A program made the position numbers and the translations under genes. A stretch of 64,000 bases of DNA from Acanthopleura granulata. Taxonomy: Eukaryota; Mollusca; Polyplacophora; Chitonida; Chitonidae. Shown piece after piece: positions 46,801 to 51,392 of this stretch (position 1 is its first letter; each line of letters begins with the position of its first letter). Location of the stretch: contig JABBOT010000016.1 in NCBI GenBank assembly GCA_016165875.1, positions 5,230,327-5,294,326 on the forward strand, written 5' to 3'. The notes under the pieces were generated by a model. It was not told where the DNA came from. It did not search any database and worked only from the letters and a program-made list of their open reading frames with translations.

Positions 46801-49609
46801 TGATAATCCAAAAATCAATACAGCTTCTCTCTGTATTTTTTGTTTTAATTTTCACTGCAATGGGAGTTGTTTCAGCTTGGTTTTGAATATACATGTGCCG
46901 TCTACATTCCTTACAATAGTTGGATACATGCGTGGTCTCTAAAAGAGTAGTCTCCCCTGGACCACGGATTTGAAAATGTCTCACATGAATCCATTTACGT
47001 GAAGTATAACCTTCACATCAGAGATTAGGGTTTCACAAAGTGGAAATTCCCTATTCTATTAATTTCCTGGTTTCCATGACCACAAAAGGCTTGTACATGA
47101 AGAACACTTTATACCTTAATGAAGATCATAACTATGGATGGAAGAAATGCCGAGTGTGAAAAATATCACACCTTGCCAGGTAATCATCTGAATGATCGCT
47201 GCTGCCAGTGTTGGATTTGAACCGCCAACATCACTGGTGAAGGGTGGTGATTGTAGAAACTGAACTAATCACACACACACACACACATAAGGATTTAGTT
47301 ATTTGTTTGTTTGTACGTTTAGAAATGCTTTACATGAAGGAGGGCAGTCAGTGTTATAAGTGGAGGAGACTAGTTCGCTGACAAATTTTGCCCAGCCACC
47401 AATTTTGGCCAAATTACAGACAAACTTTCCCACCGGTGATATACAAATTTGCTGTCAGCCTGCACTAATGGCCATTTGACGGCCCTGGACCAAGGACCGA
47501 CCAACTGAAAATCTACAAATTCCCTGTCCAAGGCTGGGATTGAAACTACACTCCCTGTCCCTGAAGGTTGGAGTAAGTCGTGCATTTCACCACCATGCTA
47601 TGGTCTATTGCCACATAAACCTTACCCTTAAGAACAGCGCAATTCTATCTCCATTGGGAAGAGCAAACTCCACCGGTTCTATGTTCTGAAACATGACAAA
47701 ATACAGCTTAGAACAATCCCTTAATTATTCTAAAATGTGTCTCATTTATAACAGTATATAAGAAAAGTATCAAAGAAAGCTACCAGAATAAGGCTGTTTT
47801 TTTTTTTTTTAGGTTTTGAGAGATCTAAATGATGGCATTTCACAGACATACAAATATAAATGAAATTTTGAACTGAATTTAACAATTACAGATCTTAAAC
47901 TGATTTTTTAGCCCATAAACATGTATGTATTACCGTAAAGTTTGAATATTCTCATCAGGTCAAATAGCCTACCAGGCAAAAAACACCTACTCCATAACAG
48001 CTAAATTCTAATAAAATCCAGATCACGTTTACAGATCTCTCTATAAATTTGTTGAAAGCGTATATAGAAGTTAACATAATACTGAATATCAACAACAAAT
48101 GTACAAAGCCAGCCTTATTTGTGACACATGAAATCCCGCTGATATTACGTCCGGTATGTAGGCCTGTCTTCGTGATATGGATGCATGACACAGTGATTTG
48201 GATCTAGACTTTAGGAGACTTGGACTAGGTGTTTTGTTGGTGTTCTGATTTCGTCGGTCAACCTTTCAAACTCAGCTGTACACAATGTAGAACTCACCTG
48301 AGCTGCCTTGCTCAGGCCTTCTCGTAACATATAATTAAATGATTCGATGTGTGGTTTCGTCAACTCTTGTAAAGGCTGCAAACAATGACGTTAATCTTTT
48401 GTCAGTTCATTTATCTATTTCACTAGTGTTTGACCACACACAAGATAAGTTAAAAACTCCCATCGGACTTTTAATCAGACTTGTGCCTTTATATTAAGGT
48501 TTACACCATGTTAAACCCAAGGCCCACTTACACGAAGTCCTCTTTACACTACAAGAACGTAACTACCATGACGACATAATGCCTACAGTGCTGGTTACCA
48601 AGGTAGTTACGTTCTCATAACGGTAAGAGGGCTTTGTGCAAATGGGCCCTTGTGGCTATTTTTAATCCTTTCTCTTTAAACAGGGCTGTTGGAGTATCAC
48701 AGCCACAGTGGCAACCAGGGGTAAACCATACACCTTTTACACGAGTCTAAGTTCTTTCTAAACGACGTTTGCATGGCCAGAACTGTGACTCTTACCTATC
48801 TGCTTCATGGCACAGAAAACTCCCCATGTTTATGCCACTAGATAATGGTACACCAGTCCAAATTCATGAAAGGGCAAACTATTTCACAACAAATCAGCCT
48901 TTGTTCAACTTTTCAGGTTTATTGTGCATGCACGCTGTCCAGGAACAAGAACTCTTCAACATCCATAACGATGTCTGACGTAACACAAGTGTGGCTCAAT
49001 GGCTATTGTGAAATTGGGGCTGATGTACCATTACTAAGTGGAATATACATGTACCTGGGATGTGGGATGTGGCATGTTACGCTGGGCTGAGAGGTTTGAT
49101 TTAGACTGAGCCACACTTGGCACTTGTTTTGGGCTGCAAACGTCTTCCAGAGTTATCAGATTTGGCGTGAGGCTACGTACTATTTACCACTGGTTCCAAC
49201 TGTGGTTATGATACTCAACCAGCCCAGTATGAAGAGAGGAGTAGAAATCTATAACCACCAGGGGCTAACAACATGCATGAAGTCATTCATGGATTACAAC
49301 ATTCAACGTAGAGAATTATTTTTATAGATATAGTTTGGCAGACATTTGATATGCTCTAAAAACAAAAATAACAAACTATATAAAGAACAAAGTACTTTTT
49401 TTAAGATGCAGCACAACAATTCAGAAGTATATGAAGTACATGAAACATACCCCCACCTAGTAACAGTACTGAAACAACTACAACATCGTATACCCTGGGT
49501 GGCAAACTGATGATTTAGAAATACATACGGGATGCTGTTCTTTCTTTGGTCTCCCATAGTCTTTATCGGTCGTGTAGCTATAGTTTGGTAACGTCTTCGT
49601 ATCTGCCAT
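13604..49609 (-). CDS. POLR1B: RNA polymerase I second-largest subunit (RPA2/RPA135), whole 31-exon coding span
   Basis: This subunit forms one side of the catalytic cleft of nucleolar RNA polymerase I, which transcribes the large rRNA precursor. I joined 31 coding exons on GT-AG sites with consistent phase. The total is 3444 nt, 1147 residues plus TGA, against about 1135 in vertebrates. Colinear similarity to the animal protein runs throughout. It includes a fork-loop region with [13 protein letters not shown] and CPVHTPDG, the acidic GYDMEDAM motif at residues 765-772, [13 protein letters not shown] at 889-901, and a C-terminal zinc ribbon with Cys 1079, 1082, 1110 and 1113. I found no stop, frameshift or missing key motif, so the gene looks functional. 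Introns occupy over 90% of the locus and are loaded with minisatellites and SINEs. No neighbour overlaps it. Confidence 0.95.
14297..14461 (-). CDS. POLR1B: POLR1B coding exon 30 (residues 1021-1075)
   Basis: Encodes [20 protein letters not shown] and [20 protein letters not shown], the clamp-anchor segment. The donor CAG|GTCTGT is chosen over an earlier GGTCACA because only it keeps the next exon in frame. Confidence 0.95.
14703..14851 (-). mobile_element. SINE family A, 5'-truncated, in POLR1B intron 29
   Basis: TTTATTTGATTGGTGTTTTA through GTGGGAGGAAAC to CTTCCCACGTAC in reverse. The break coincides with the start of a 20-bp minisatellite. Confidence 0.8.
14862..15095. repeat. Minisatellite, 20-bp unit, POLR1B intron 29
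   Basis: About 11-12 copies of GCTGATATGGGAGTCAGTGG with TGTGAGTCAGAGA variants. It begins where a SINE A copy breaks and ends about 110 bp from exon 29. Confidence 0.9.
15203..15330 (-). CDS. POLR1B: POLR1B coding exon 29 (residues 978-1020)
   Basis: Encodes [20 protein letters not shown] and [15 protein letters not shown], matching the family. Donor CAG|GTATGG, phase 0. Confidence 0.96.
15438..15640 (+). repeat. Interspersed repeat family F (copy 1)
   Basis: Shares TTTCAGAAGCACAT, a GCCTTAAAA-like block and a TGGACGAATCAA-like block in the same order with 40372-40565. There is no coding potential. Confidence 0.5.
15843..15968 (-). CDS. POLR1B: POLR1B coding exon 28 (residues 936-978)
   Basis: Encodes [20 protein letters not shown] and [19 protein letters not shown]. 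Acceptor CCTTAG, donor GCTG|GTGAGT. Confidence 0.96.
16287..16430. repeat. Tandem repeat, about 54-bp unit, 2.7 copies
   Basis: Three successive copies carry AAATCTAAGTTCAGGAATAA and CCTCAAGTTAAGACT. It lies in POLR1B intron 27. Confidence 0.85.
16882..16979 (-). CDS. POLR1B: POLR1B coding exon 27 (residues 903-936)
   Basis: Encodes [20 protein letters not shown] and SRMTIG, invariant in the family. Donor ATTG|GTAAGT. Confidence 0.97.
17229..17287 (-). CDS. POLR1B: POLR1B coding exon 26 (residues 884-903), active-site segment
   Basis: Encodes [19 protein letters not shown]. The [12 protein letters not shown] motif is nearly universal in second-largest polymerase subunits and its lysines line the catalytic site. 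Donor TGCAG|GTGGGT, phase 2. Confidence 0.97.
17780..17921 (-). CDS. POLR1B: POLR1B coding exon 25 (residues 836-883)
   Basis: Encodes [19 protein letters not shown] and [12 protein letters not shown], then VVLRMP. Ends CCA|GTGAGG in phase 0. Confidence 0.93.
18251..18491 (+). mobile_element. SINE family A, nearly complete, plus orientation
   Basis: Runs from GGTTGGTTAGCATGCTAGCA (remnant tRNA-like head) through CTTCCTCTCCGGACGTACG and the TTTCCTCTCACCATAA core to the AAATAAATAAA tail. Confidence 0.8.
18715..18868 (+). mobile_element. SINE-like family C copy
   Basis: Carries GGTTTATGCC, TTTCCTCCACCGTAAACATG and CGTATAAGTGA, then AAATAAATAAATAAATAAAT. These blocks recur, more diverged, at 40740-41110, 53690-53990 and 63790-63900. 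Confidence 0.5.
18887..18980 (-). CDS. POLR1B: POLR1B coding exon 24 (residues 805-836)
   Basis: Encodes [20 protein letters not shown] and LEQGDPYY, matching the family DDDGLPFIGAKLQYGDPYYS. Split codons at both ends, donor TACAG|GTAAAC. Confidence 0.92.
19048..19250. mobile_element. MITE-like element with 30-bp terminal inverted repeats
   Basis: The left end is TCTCCTCATGCCACCTGTCG plus ten more bases, and the right end (19221-19250) is its inverse with two mismatches. It is about 203 bp, has no open frame and lies in POLR1B intron 23. Confidence 0.75.
19833..19869 (-). CDS. POLR1B: POLR1B coding exon 23 (residues 793-805), 37-nt small exon
   Basis: Encodes [13 protein letters not shown], shorter than the vertebrate FIDLSEKIKQGDSSLVFG. 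It is needed to keep phase between exons 22 and 24. Acceptor TTCACAG, donor TTTG|GTATGT. Confidence 0.88.
20331..20452 (-). mobile_element. SINE family A fragment, seed of the 62-bp array
   Basis: A decayed copy (ATTTATTTGATTGGGTGTTT, GCAGGTTGCTGGTAGACCTT) that runs directly into the 62-bp minisatellite, whose unit begins with the same TTGCTGGCAGACCTTCC block. Confidence 0.75.
20424..21318. repeat. Minisatellite, 62-bp unit, about 14.4 copies, POLR1B intron 22
   Basis: Each unit starts TTGCTGGCAGACCTTCCCAT (SINE A core) and continues with GGAGGTGGAATCATCAAAAG. Variants recur in a five-unit (310-bp) order: the TTGGTGGCAGACCCCCCC variant appears at about 20610 and again at about 20920. This is a higher-order repeat. 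It ends about 40 bp short of exon 22's donor. Confidence 0.92.
21359..21442 (-). CDS. POLR1B: POLR1B coding exon 22 (residues 765-792)
   Basis: Begins GYDMEDAM, whose acidic pair (Glu769, Asp770) lies at the catalytic centre in this family, followed by [18 protein letters not shown]. Phase 0 both ends. Confidence 0.96.
21957..22072 (-). mobile_element. SINE family A fragment in POLR1B intron 21
   Basis: TTATTTGATAGGTGTCTTGC to GTGGGAGGAAACCC in reverse, 5'-truncated and diverged. Confidence 0.7.
22215..22391 (-). CDS. POLR1B: POLR1B coding exon 21 (residues 706-764)
   Basis: Encodes [20 protein letters not shown], then [20 protein letters not shown] and VISYT. It is the only one of about 12 tandem look-alikes that continues past residue 18 into conserved sequence, so the most downstream copy is the true exon. 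Donor ACG|GTAAGA, phase 0. Confidence 0.96.
22335..23400 (-). repeat. 92-bp array of partial exon 21 copies with splice acceptors
   Basis: About 12 units including the true exon. Each unit, in gene sense, carries GGTTTCAG, then the first 54-57 coding bases of exon 21 ([15 protein letters not shown] plus two to three residues), then a 36-bp linker. The six exon-proximal units are spaced exactly 92 bp (22391, 22483, 22575, 22667, 22759, 22851) and nearly identical. Distal units (22936-23400) vary in spacing and lose bases, and one lacks the acceptor. The open frames here are overlapping readings of the array, not separate genes. Confidence 0.95.
23734..23841 (-). CDS. POLR1B: POLR1B coding exon 20 (residues 670-705)
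   Basis: Encodes [19 protein letters not shown] and [12 protein letters not shown], matching the conserved SPRNMYQCQ. Acceptor CCTTCAG, donor CAG|GTATGT, phase 0. Confidence 0.95.
23925..24060 (-). mobile_element. Possible SINE-like family C fragment
   Basis: Contains GGCCAGTCACTGACAAACTT and CCCATGTGTGATAT, resembling blocks at 47395-47450 (AATTACAGACAAACTTTCCC, GGTGATAT). The ends are not defined. Confidence 0.3.
24191..24369 (-). mobile_element. SINE family A in POLR1B intron 19
   Basis: ATTTATTTGATTGGCG, GGTGGGAGGAAACCC and GGAGAGGAAGCCAGCATGAG to GACTTGAACTCACAGC, reverse orientation, without the 5' head. Confidence 0.8.
24548..25112. repeat. C-rich minisatellite, 24-28-bp unit, POLR1B intron 19
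   Basis: About 20 copies of CAATACCAAGGTGCCCCCCC with AGCCCACG or AGCCCGCG spacers. The gene-sense strand is G-rich, with runs of six to nine G in most units. The long open frames on both strands are low-complexity by-products. Confidence 0.92.
25195..25350 (-). mobile_element. SINE family A, internally deleted
   Basis: ATTTGACTGGTGTTTTACGC, then directly the CGACCATCCGCAGGTTGCTG core. The middle of the tail half is missing. Confidence 0.65.
25606..25803 (-). CDS. POLR1B: POLR1B coding exon 19 (residues 604-669)
   Basis: Encodes [11 protein letters not shown], then [20 protein letters not shown] and [12 protein letters not shown], matching the family. The acceptor is TTTCTTTAG|ATTCCACCACTGA, and this whole junction is the seed of the 41-bp array that fills the intron upstream. 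Donor GGG|GTAAGC. Confidence 0.95.
25791..27005 (-). repeat. 41-bp array of exon 19 splice acceptors, about 29 copies
   Basis: In gene sense each unit reads CTTTTCTTTAG, ATTCCACCACTGA, then CAGCAGTGTCATGTTCT. The first two blocks are the real polypyrimidine tract, AG and first 13 bases of exon 19. Variant units recur at an offset of about 493 bp (12 units), so there is higher-order structure. Exon-distal units beyond 27005 are decayed. Confidence 0.95.
27640..27865 (-). mobile_element. SINE-like family B copy
   Basis: Contains GGAACATCATG, ACAATATACAGACACCGA, a TTTTTAACGTCTTTGGTATG block and a tRNA-like GGGGCTCCCGACCTCAAAGG end, in the same order as 42945-43178. Confidence 0.6.
27888..28021 (-). 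mobile_element. SINE family A fragment in POLR1B intron 18
   Basis: TTATTTGATTGGTGCTTTAC through GGTGGGAGGAAACC to GGCAACTGGCAGACCC, reverse, 5'-truncated. Confidence 0.8.
28244..28450 (-). CDS. POLR1B: POLR1B coding exon 18 (residues 535-603)
   Basis: The second-largest exon (207 nt) after the last. It encodes a variable segment with [15 protein letters not shown], matching ECYPVLLDGVMVGWV in vertebrates, and ends GLEK|GTCAGG in phase 0. Confidence 0.93.
28508..29395. repeat. Minisatellite, 26-bp basic unit in longer blocks, POLR1B intron 17
   Basis: Units such as CCCTGTTACACCTGTCTCAC alternate with CCTATTACATCTGTCCTTG. The combined blocks repeat at least four times. It fills most of the intron between exons 17 and 18. 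The 338- and 289-residue open frames in it are repeat artefacts. Confidence 0.9.
29416..29489 (-). CDS. POLR1B: POLR1B coding exon 17 (residues 510-534)
   Basis: Encodes [18 protein letters not shown], the signature CPxHTPDGxPCGL of second-largest polymerase subunits. Donor CAG|GTGAGT, phase 0. Confidence 0.97.
29503..30063. repeat. Minisatellite, 22-bp unit, POLR1B intron 16
   Basis: About 25 copies of GTATAAGTCAGAGAGGTTTA with GG, starting 14 bp beyond the exon 17 acceptor (29489). It contains TTTAGGGT-like telomere-resembling hexamers but not in pure tandem. Confidence 0.92.
31293..32490. repeat. Minisatellite of GACACTAACARTGRTGAY type, POLR1B intron 16
   Basis: About 1.2 kb of 12-, 15- and 18-bp units such as GACACTAACAGTGGTGAC and GATGACACTAACAATGAT. 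It reaches within 10 bp of the exon 16 donor at 32494-32495. Every frame is open for long stretches, which explains the many overlapping open frames of Thr/Leu/Val composition. Confidence 0.93.
32496..32631 (-). CDS. POLR1B: POLR1B coding exon 16 (residues 465-510)
   Basis: Encodes [19 protein letters not shown] and [16 protein letters not shown], an invariant part of the family around fork loop 2. Donor TGGG|GTATAT, phase 1. Confidence 0.97.
32850..32945 (-). pseudogene. Decayed partial copy of POLR1B exon 15 in intron 15
   Basis: In gene sense it reads [16 protein letters not shown] with a Leu-to-His change, about 125 bp downstream of the same codons in the true exon. The sequence before it (GCATCCCATATGGCATTC) also resembles the exon. 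It has no acceptor and no matching donor. Confidence 0.8.
32971..33128 (-). CDS. POLR1B: POLR1B coding exon 15 (residues 412-464)
   Basis: Encodes [20 protein letters not shown], the conserved TGNL segment near fork loop 1. The second of two adjacent CAGs is taken as acceptor because only it keeps phase. Donor CAG|GTACAG. A decayed partial copy of this exon lies 125 bp into the following intron. Confidence 0.92.
33974..34153 (+). mobile_element. SINE family A, 5'-truncated, plus orientation
   Basis: TCCAACTCATGCTGGCTGTA, CCAGCAACCTGCGGATGG, the TTTCCTCACACCATAATGCT core and the CAATCAAATAAATAAATAAA tail. Confidence 0.8.
35337..35556. repeat. Minisatellite, 23-24-bp unit, POLR1B intron 14
   Basis: About nine copies of ACATCAGATTCTATGCCTTC with ATA. 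It ends about 110 bp from the exon 14 donor. Confidence 0.9.
35663..35750 (-). CDS. POLR1B: POLR1B coding exon 14 (residues 383-412)
   Basis: Encodes [16 protein letters not shown], matching the family EKLEGWLVSIK, then a variable [11 protein letters not shown]. Ends in phase 1 at TTTG|GTGAGT. Confidence 0.93.
35790..36069. repeat. Minisatellite, 27-bp unit, POLR1B intron 13
   Basis: About ten copies of GTGTGTCAAGTAAAAGAACG with GCTTTCT. The last unit reads directly into the SINE A copy at 36070. The 27-bp length keeps frames open, giving a false 9-residue repeat protein. Confidence 0.92.
36070..36190 (-). mobile_element. SINE family A fragment adjoining the 27-bp array
   Basis: GCCGTACTCAAGAATATTTC to ACTTTCCCACGTACA in reverse. 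Both ends are truncated, and the tail is replaced by the array. Confidence 0.75.
36289..36531. mobile_element. MITE-like element, family M (copy 2)
   Basis: Starts TACGGCCATCCTTAAAGATA and ends GGTTTTTAAGGATGGCCTAA, imperfect inverted ends. The interior matches 1249-1497. Confidence 0.65.
36614..36731 (-). CDS. POLR1B: POLR1B coding exon 13 (residues 343-382)
   Basis: Encodes [14 protein letters not shown] and [19 protein letters not shown]. Acceptor TTCTTAG, donor AAG|GTAGGG, ending in phase 0. Confidence 0.94.
37109..37351. repeat. Minisatellite, 20-bp unit, POLR1B intron 12
   Basis: About 11 degenerate copies of AATGCCTGAGTTTTGGTCCC. Confidence 0.88.
37496..37549 (-). CDS. POLR1B: POLR1B coding exon 12 (residues 325-343, partial ends)
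   Basis: A small 54-nt exon encoding [17 protein letters not shown], matching the family CICIHLKSNTEKFYML. Both ends are split codons; the donor is TTAGT|GTGAGT. Confidence 0.92.
37841..38335 (-). repeat. 38-bp array of exon 11 splice donors, about 12 copies
   Basis: In gene sense the unit contains GTTTCAGTAAGTCCCAGACC, then CATCTTGGGATATCACAG. GTTTCA|GTAAGTCCCAG is identical to the real exon 11 end and donor. Most copies retain GTAAGT intact; distal copies are irregular. Confidence 0.92.
38328..38474 (-). CDS. POLR1B: POLR1B coding exon 11 (residues 276-325)
   Basis: Encodes [20 protein letters not shown] and [16 protein letters not shown]. Its phase 2 start completes Gly276. It ends TTTCA|GTAAGT, and this donor with six exon bases recurs in the adjacent 38-bp array. 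Confidence 0.93.
38862..39165 (-). repeat. 40-bp array of exon 10 splice donors, exon-distal part
   Basis: About seven copies with, in gene sense, CTACAGAGGGTAAGCTTTTC and ACATAGTTAAGCCATTCC. The real exon 10 end reads TATAGAGG|GTAAGCTTTTCACAT. It is separated from the exon-proximal part by about 670 bp. Confidence 0.88.
39835..40000 (-). repeat. 40-bp array of exon 10 splice donors, exon-proximal part
   Basis: Two to three further units leading into exon 10 itself, with the same AGGTGAGC/GGTAAGC-TTTTCACAT core. The unit at 39905-39925 has AAAAGGTGAGC, an alternative consensus donor. Confidence 0.85.
39994..40070 (-). CDS. POLR1B: POLR1B coding exon 10 (residues 251-276, partial)
   Basis: Encodes [17 protein letters not shown] and REDDSFYR (family KGKEDDSF). 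It ends in phase 2 at AGAGG|GTAAGC. The donor and the last exon bases are repeated many times in the intron that follows. Confidence 0.93.
40372..40565 (+). repeat. Interspersed repeat family F (copy 2)
   Basis: Matches 15438-15640 through TTTCAGAAGCACAT, GATGAATCAACT-like and an AATGT(G/C) end. It lies in POLR1B intron 9. Confidence 0.5.
40607..40702 (-). CDS. POLR1B: POLR1B coding exon 9 (residues 219-250)
   Basis: Encodes [18 protein letters not shown] and [10 protein letters not shown], matching the family LHYLENGT and FFLPLGFALK segments. Donor AAG|GTAACT, phase 0. Confidence 0.95.
40740..41110 (-). mobile_element. SINE-like family C copy, with tRNA-like end
   Basis: From TGTTTATTTGATGG (tail), through GGTGGAAGTAACTAGG and CATAAACCACTGACCTCTGG, to GGATTTGAACTCGTGCCCAA and CTCTAACCACTAGACCATGG, which resembles the complement of a tRNA-like head. 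Confidence 0.5.
41557..41700 (-). mobile_element. SINE-like family C fragment
   Basis: TTATTTACTCATCTGGTGCT, AACTCAAGAATTTTCCACTT and AAAACCACAGACCTTTGGCA blocks, in the same order as 40740-40890. Confidence 0.45.
41777..41875 (-). CDS. POLR1B: POLR1B coding exon 8 (residues 186-218)
   Basis: Encodes [18 protein letters not shown] and a VTEDQSGA end. Acceptor CCACAG, donor GCG|GTAAGC, phase 0. Confidence 0.94.
42744..42818 (-). CDS. POLR1B: POLR1B coding exon 7 (residues 161-185)
   Basis: Encodes [19 protein letters not shown] followed by PRRNF, nearly invariant in RPA2 proteins. Donor TTT|GTGAGT, phase 0. Confidence 0.96.
42945..43178 (-). mobile_element. SINE-like family B copy
   Basis: GGAACATCATGCCTAAGACA, TGTCACATTATACTGACACC, TTTTGAAGTCTTTGGTATGA, then a tRNA-like end with CTCCCAATACCAAGACAGGC. 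It is the closest copy to a family B consensus. Confidence 0.65.
43571..43636 (-). CDS. POLR1B: POLR1B coding exon 6 (residues 139-160)
   Basis: Encodes [20 protein letters not shown], matching the SKLCNL segment of the vertebrate protein. Phase 0, donor GAG|GTGAGA. Confidence 0.93.
43832..44165. repeat. Tandem duplication, about 179-bp unit, two copies
   Basis: Both copies carry CAACGATGGAATATCCCCCT and CACCATCACTAACATTTTGTT-like blocks in the same order. It lies in POLR1B intron 5, with no exon sequence included. Confidence 0.85.
44347..44488 (-). mobile_element. SINE family A, diverged
   Basis: TCAAGAATATTTT, CATTATGGTTGGAGGAAAC, CATTCCCACGTATGACCGGG and GGGCTTGAACTCATGCCGAC in reverse. 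The tail is missing. Confidence 0.65.
44937..45056 (-). CDS. POLR1B: POLR1B coding exon 5 (residues 99-138)
   Basis: Encodes [12 protein letters not shown], the family CRxRxxTYRGKL motif, and ends GEVPIMVK. Acceptor CTCAAG, donor AAG|GTAGGT, phase 0. Confidence 0.95.
46154..46228 (-). CDS. POLR1B: POLR1B coding exon 4 (residues 74-98)
   Basis: Encodes [11 protein letters not shown] and ends IYPAE, matching the conserved VYPAE at the start of the lobe. Phase 0 at both ends, donor GAG|GTAAGG. Confidence 0.92.
47272..47288. repeat. (CA)n microsatellite
   Basis: About eight CA dinucleotides. Confidence 0.85.
47330..47590 (-). mobile_element. SINE-like family C copy
   Basis: Contains GGAGGAGACTAGTTCGCTGA, ACAGACAAACTTTCCCACCG and CTACAAATTCCCTGTCCAAG, then GGGATTGAAACTAC (box B-like). 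The AATTCCCTGCCCAGGG block also occurs at 53957. Confidence 0.5.
47626..47685 (-). CDS. POLR1B: POLR1B coding exon 3 (residues 54-73)
   Basis: Encodes [19 protein letters not shown]. Acceptor TTTCAG, donor AGG|GTAAGG, phase 0 at both ends. Confidence 0.9.
48298..48375 (-). CDS. POLR1B: POLR1B coding exon 2 (residues 28-53)
   Basis: Encodes [15 protein letters not shown], a strongly conserved N-terminal segment. Acceptor TTTGCAG, donor CAG|GTGAGT, phase 0 at both ends. Confidence 0.95.
48518..48652. mobile_element. Palindromic (hairpin) MITE, about 135 bp
   Basis: The left half AAGGCCCACTTACACGAAGT through AACGTAACTACC pairs with the right half GGTAGTTACGTT through GTGCAAATGGGCCCTT. Nearly the whole element folds on itself. 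It lies just upstream (gene sense) of POLR1B exon 2. Confidence 0.75.
49529..49609 (-). CDS. POLR1B: POLR1B coding exon 1 (residues 1-27)
   Basis: Starts [12 protein letters not shown] and ends at a CCC|GTATGT donor in phase 0. The ATG is chosen because it opens a frame that continues the family N-terminus ([10 protein letters not shown] resembles the vertebrate SYGIPREQQ segment). No TATA-like element is evident upstream. Confidence 0.85.
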
Positions 49610-49811
49610 TGTTTAATTTCGTCTCACAACCATGAAACTAAGGCATCCTACATTCTGTAATGCACGCCATGTGCGCCGAATTTTTCAACATGTGTTTTCG
49701 CTGTTGCCGCGAGAACATTGCGGGTGATGCTAAAGTGTTGAGCAATGTGGCACGAAACCGGTCACGGACTTACGTATTTCAATCCGTTGAAAACTGAGAA
49801 ATCACCGGTAT

Positions 49812-49812
49812 C

Positions 49813-49844
<32 letters not shown>
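49812..49844. repeat. (ATA)n microsatellite
   Basis: About 10-11 tandem AAT/ATA units, 200 bp upstream of the POLR1B start. Confidence 0.95.
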
Positions 49845-49846
<2 letters not shown>

Positions 49847-50049
49847 TGATAATAACCAGGTCCAAATAATGGTATTCGTCAACATTTTTCTAATGTATCG
49901 GCCAAAACATACTAACTATATTCGGTCGTAATTATGTGGCTATGTGTATGAGGAAATACCTGCGATTGCCCTAATCTAGACAGAATGCTTCTCGGGCCTG
50001 ATATACGTGTTGGTCGCCATTCAAAAACTAGGCATCATGAGAATATGGA

Positions 50050-50705
50050 GGGTTTCCTTTGGAGAGAGGGTACCTCGCGTGTAGTTCCAAGCTACTCAGA
50101 CGTTGAAATTTGTATTAGAAATGACGCCGTCGCCAGCGACGCTCAAATTTCCACGTCGGAGACGCGCCCTATAGGCCTGCTCTACCGTGCGGGAGTGCGG
50201 TCTGTCCTTCTAAATCCAAAAAACGTGCCTTTAACTGAGCCTAAAACTGTAATAAAACTACTTTCCGGAAACCTTAGTGGCTACAAACCATTCTAGTTAG
50301 CCTATCGAAATTGTTGTGGTCTCCGTTGCCCACCTAAAGCAAATCCGATTTTAACGACTCCCTCTCGGTTCGATCAAAACACTCTCGACACTTTGAATGG
50401 ACAGTTTTCCCGCAGTTATAGCTCGGGAATACCAGTCTCAAGCTATAAATCTACCTTAGATGGGCTAAATAACATGTTATGTAGTTACATATGTTTCCTG
50501 GGAGGAGTTTTATAACAGTTTAGGCCCGTTTGGCTTGTTTCGCGGGAGTAAAGGGCCGGCCTGAAAGTCAGACCGCATTGCCGCTCGGTTGGGTGTGGCG
50601 CAGGTCTCAGACGTGAAATTTCTGTGTCCGCGTCATTTCTAATGTAAATTTCAACGTCTGAGCAACCTCGAACTACCTCGCGTGAATCATGTAGGCCTAA
50701 ACATT
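50050..50705. mobile_element. Inverted-repeat (foldback-like) element, about 650 bp
   Basis: The left arm (about 50070-50250) with CTCAGACGTTGAAATTTGTA and ATTAGAAATGACGC matches the right arm (about 50530-50690), which reads GCGTCATTTCTAAT and AATTTCAACGTCTGAG. Arms are about 165 bp and imperfect, the loop is about 280 bp, and there is no coding sequence. Confidence 0.65.
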
Positions 50706-50764
50706 GGCAGTATATGGAAACTGTGCTGAATGGCTACATCTTGAGAGACACCACAAAACATAAC

Positions 50765-50980
50765 TGGTTAGCACGCTATAGTGCAGCGTAATGACCCAAA
50801 AGTTTCTCATAAATGCAGTCGCTGTGAGTTCAAGCAGGGCTTACGCTAGCTTCGTCTCCGAAAGGCTCGCCAGCAACCTGTGAAAGGCCGTGGGTTTCCC
50901 CCGGGATCTGCCCGGTTTCCTCCCACCTTAATGCTGGCCGCCGTCGAATAAGTCAAATCCAATGAATAAATGAATAAACA
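50765..50980 (+). mobile_element. SINE family A, plus orientation
   Basis: Retains GGTTAGCACGCTATAGTGCA, GTCGCTGTGAGTTCAAG (box B region), GTTTCCTCCCACCTTAATGC and an AATGAATAAATGAATAAA tail. Confidence 0.8.
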
Positions 50981-51154
50981 AAACATAACTTTATTGAAAA
51001 TAGGCGTTTTGTTGAATGTATACACGGCGATGTAGACCCTTACTTTCTGTCCTAATGGTTAGACAAGAAAAGGGTTTCTCATGGTGTCCGTCTGAACAGC
51101 TAAGTTACCCACCCAATTTCGATAGCTTTCAATAGTTTCGTTAGCTTTCAATAG

Positions 51155-51392
51155 CTTTAATATGGCAGGCTACACGATTTGGATGCTAATTTTATTCCGC
51201 CTAGACCATTCATTGCATCCTTTCGTCATCATTGAAAACTGTTCATTGATTCTCTTTGCATGAGTCCGTCTTATATTTTGTATATTTTCTTAACTTTGGT
51301 GATTTGTGATATTTGTCGTTTTTTGAAACTGGTCTTGCGATTATTAATCCGAAACACCCATTTTGGTTGACGGCTGGTATATTACATTTGCT
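51155..51392 (+). repeat. Interspersed repeat family D (copy 2)
   Basis: TACACGATTTGGATGCTAAT, TTTATTCCGCCTAGACC, TTTCGTCATCATTGAAAAC and CCATTTTGGTTGACGGCTGG align in order with 8927-9232 and 55906-56163. Confidence 0.6.
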
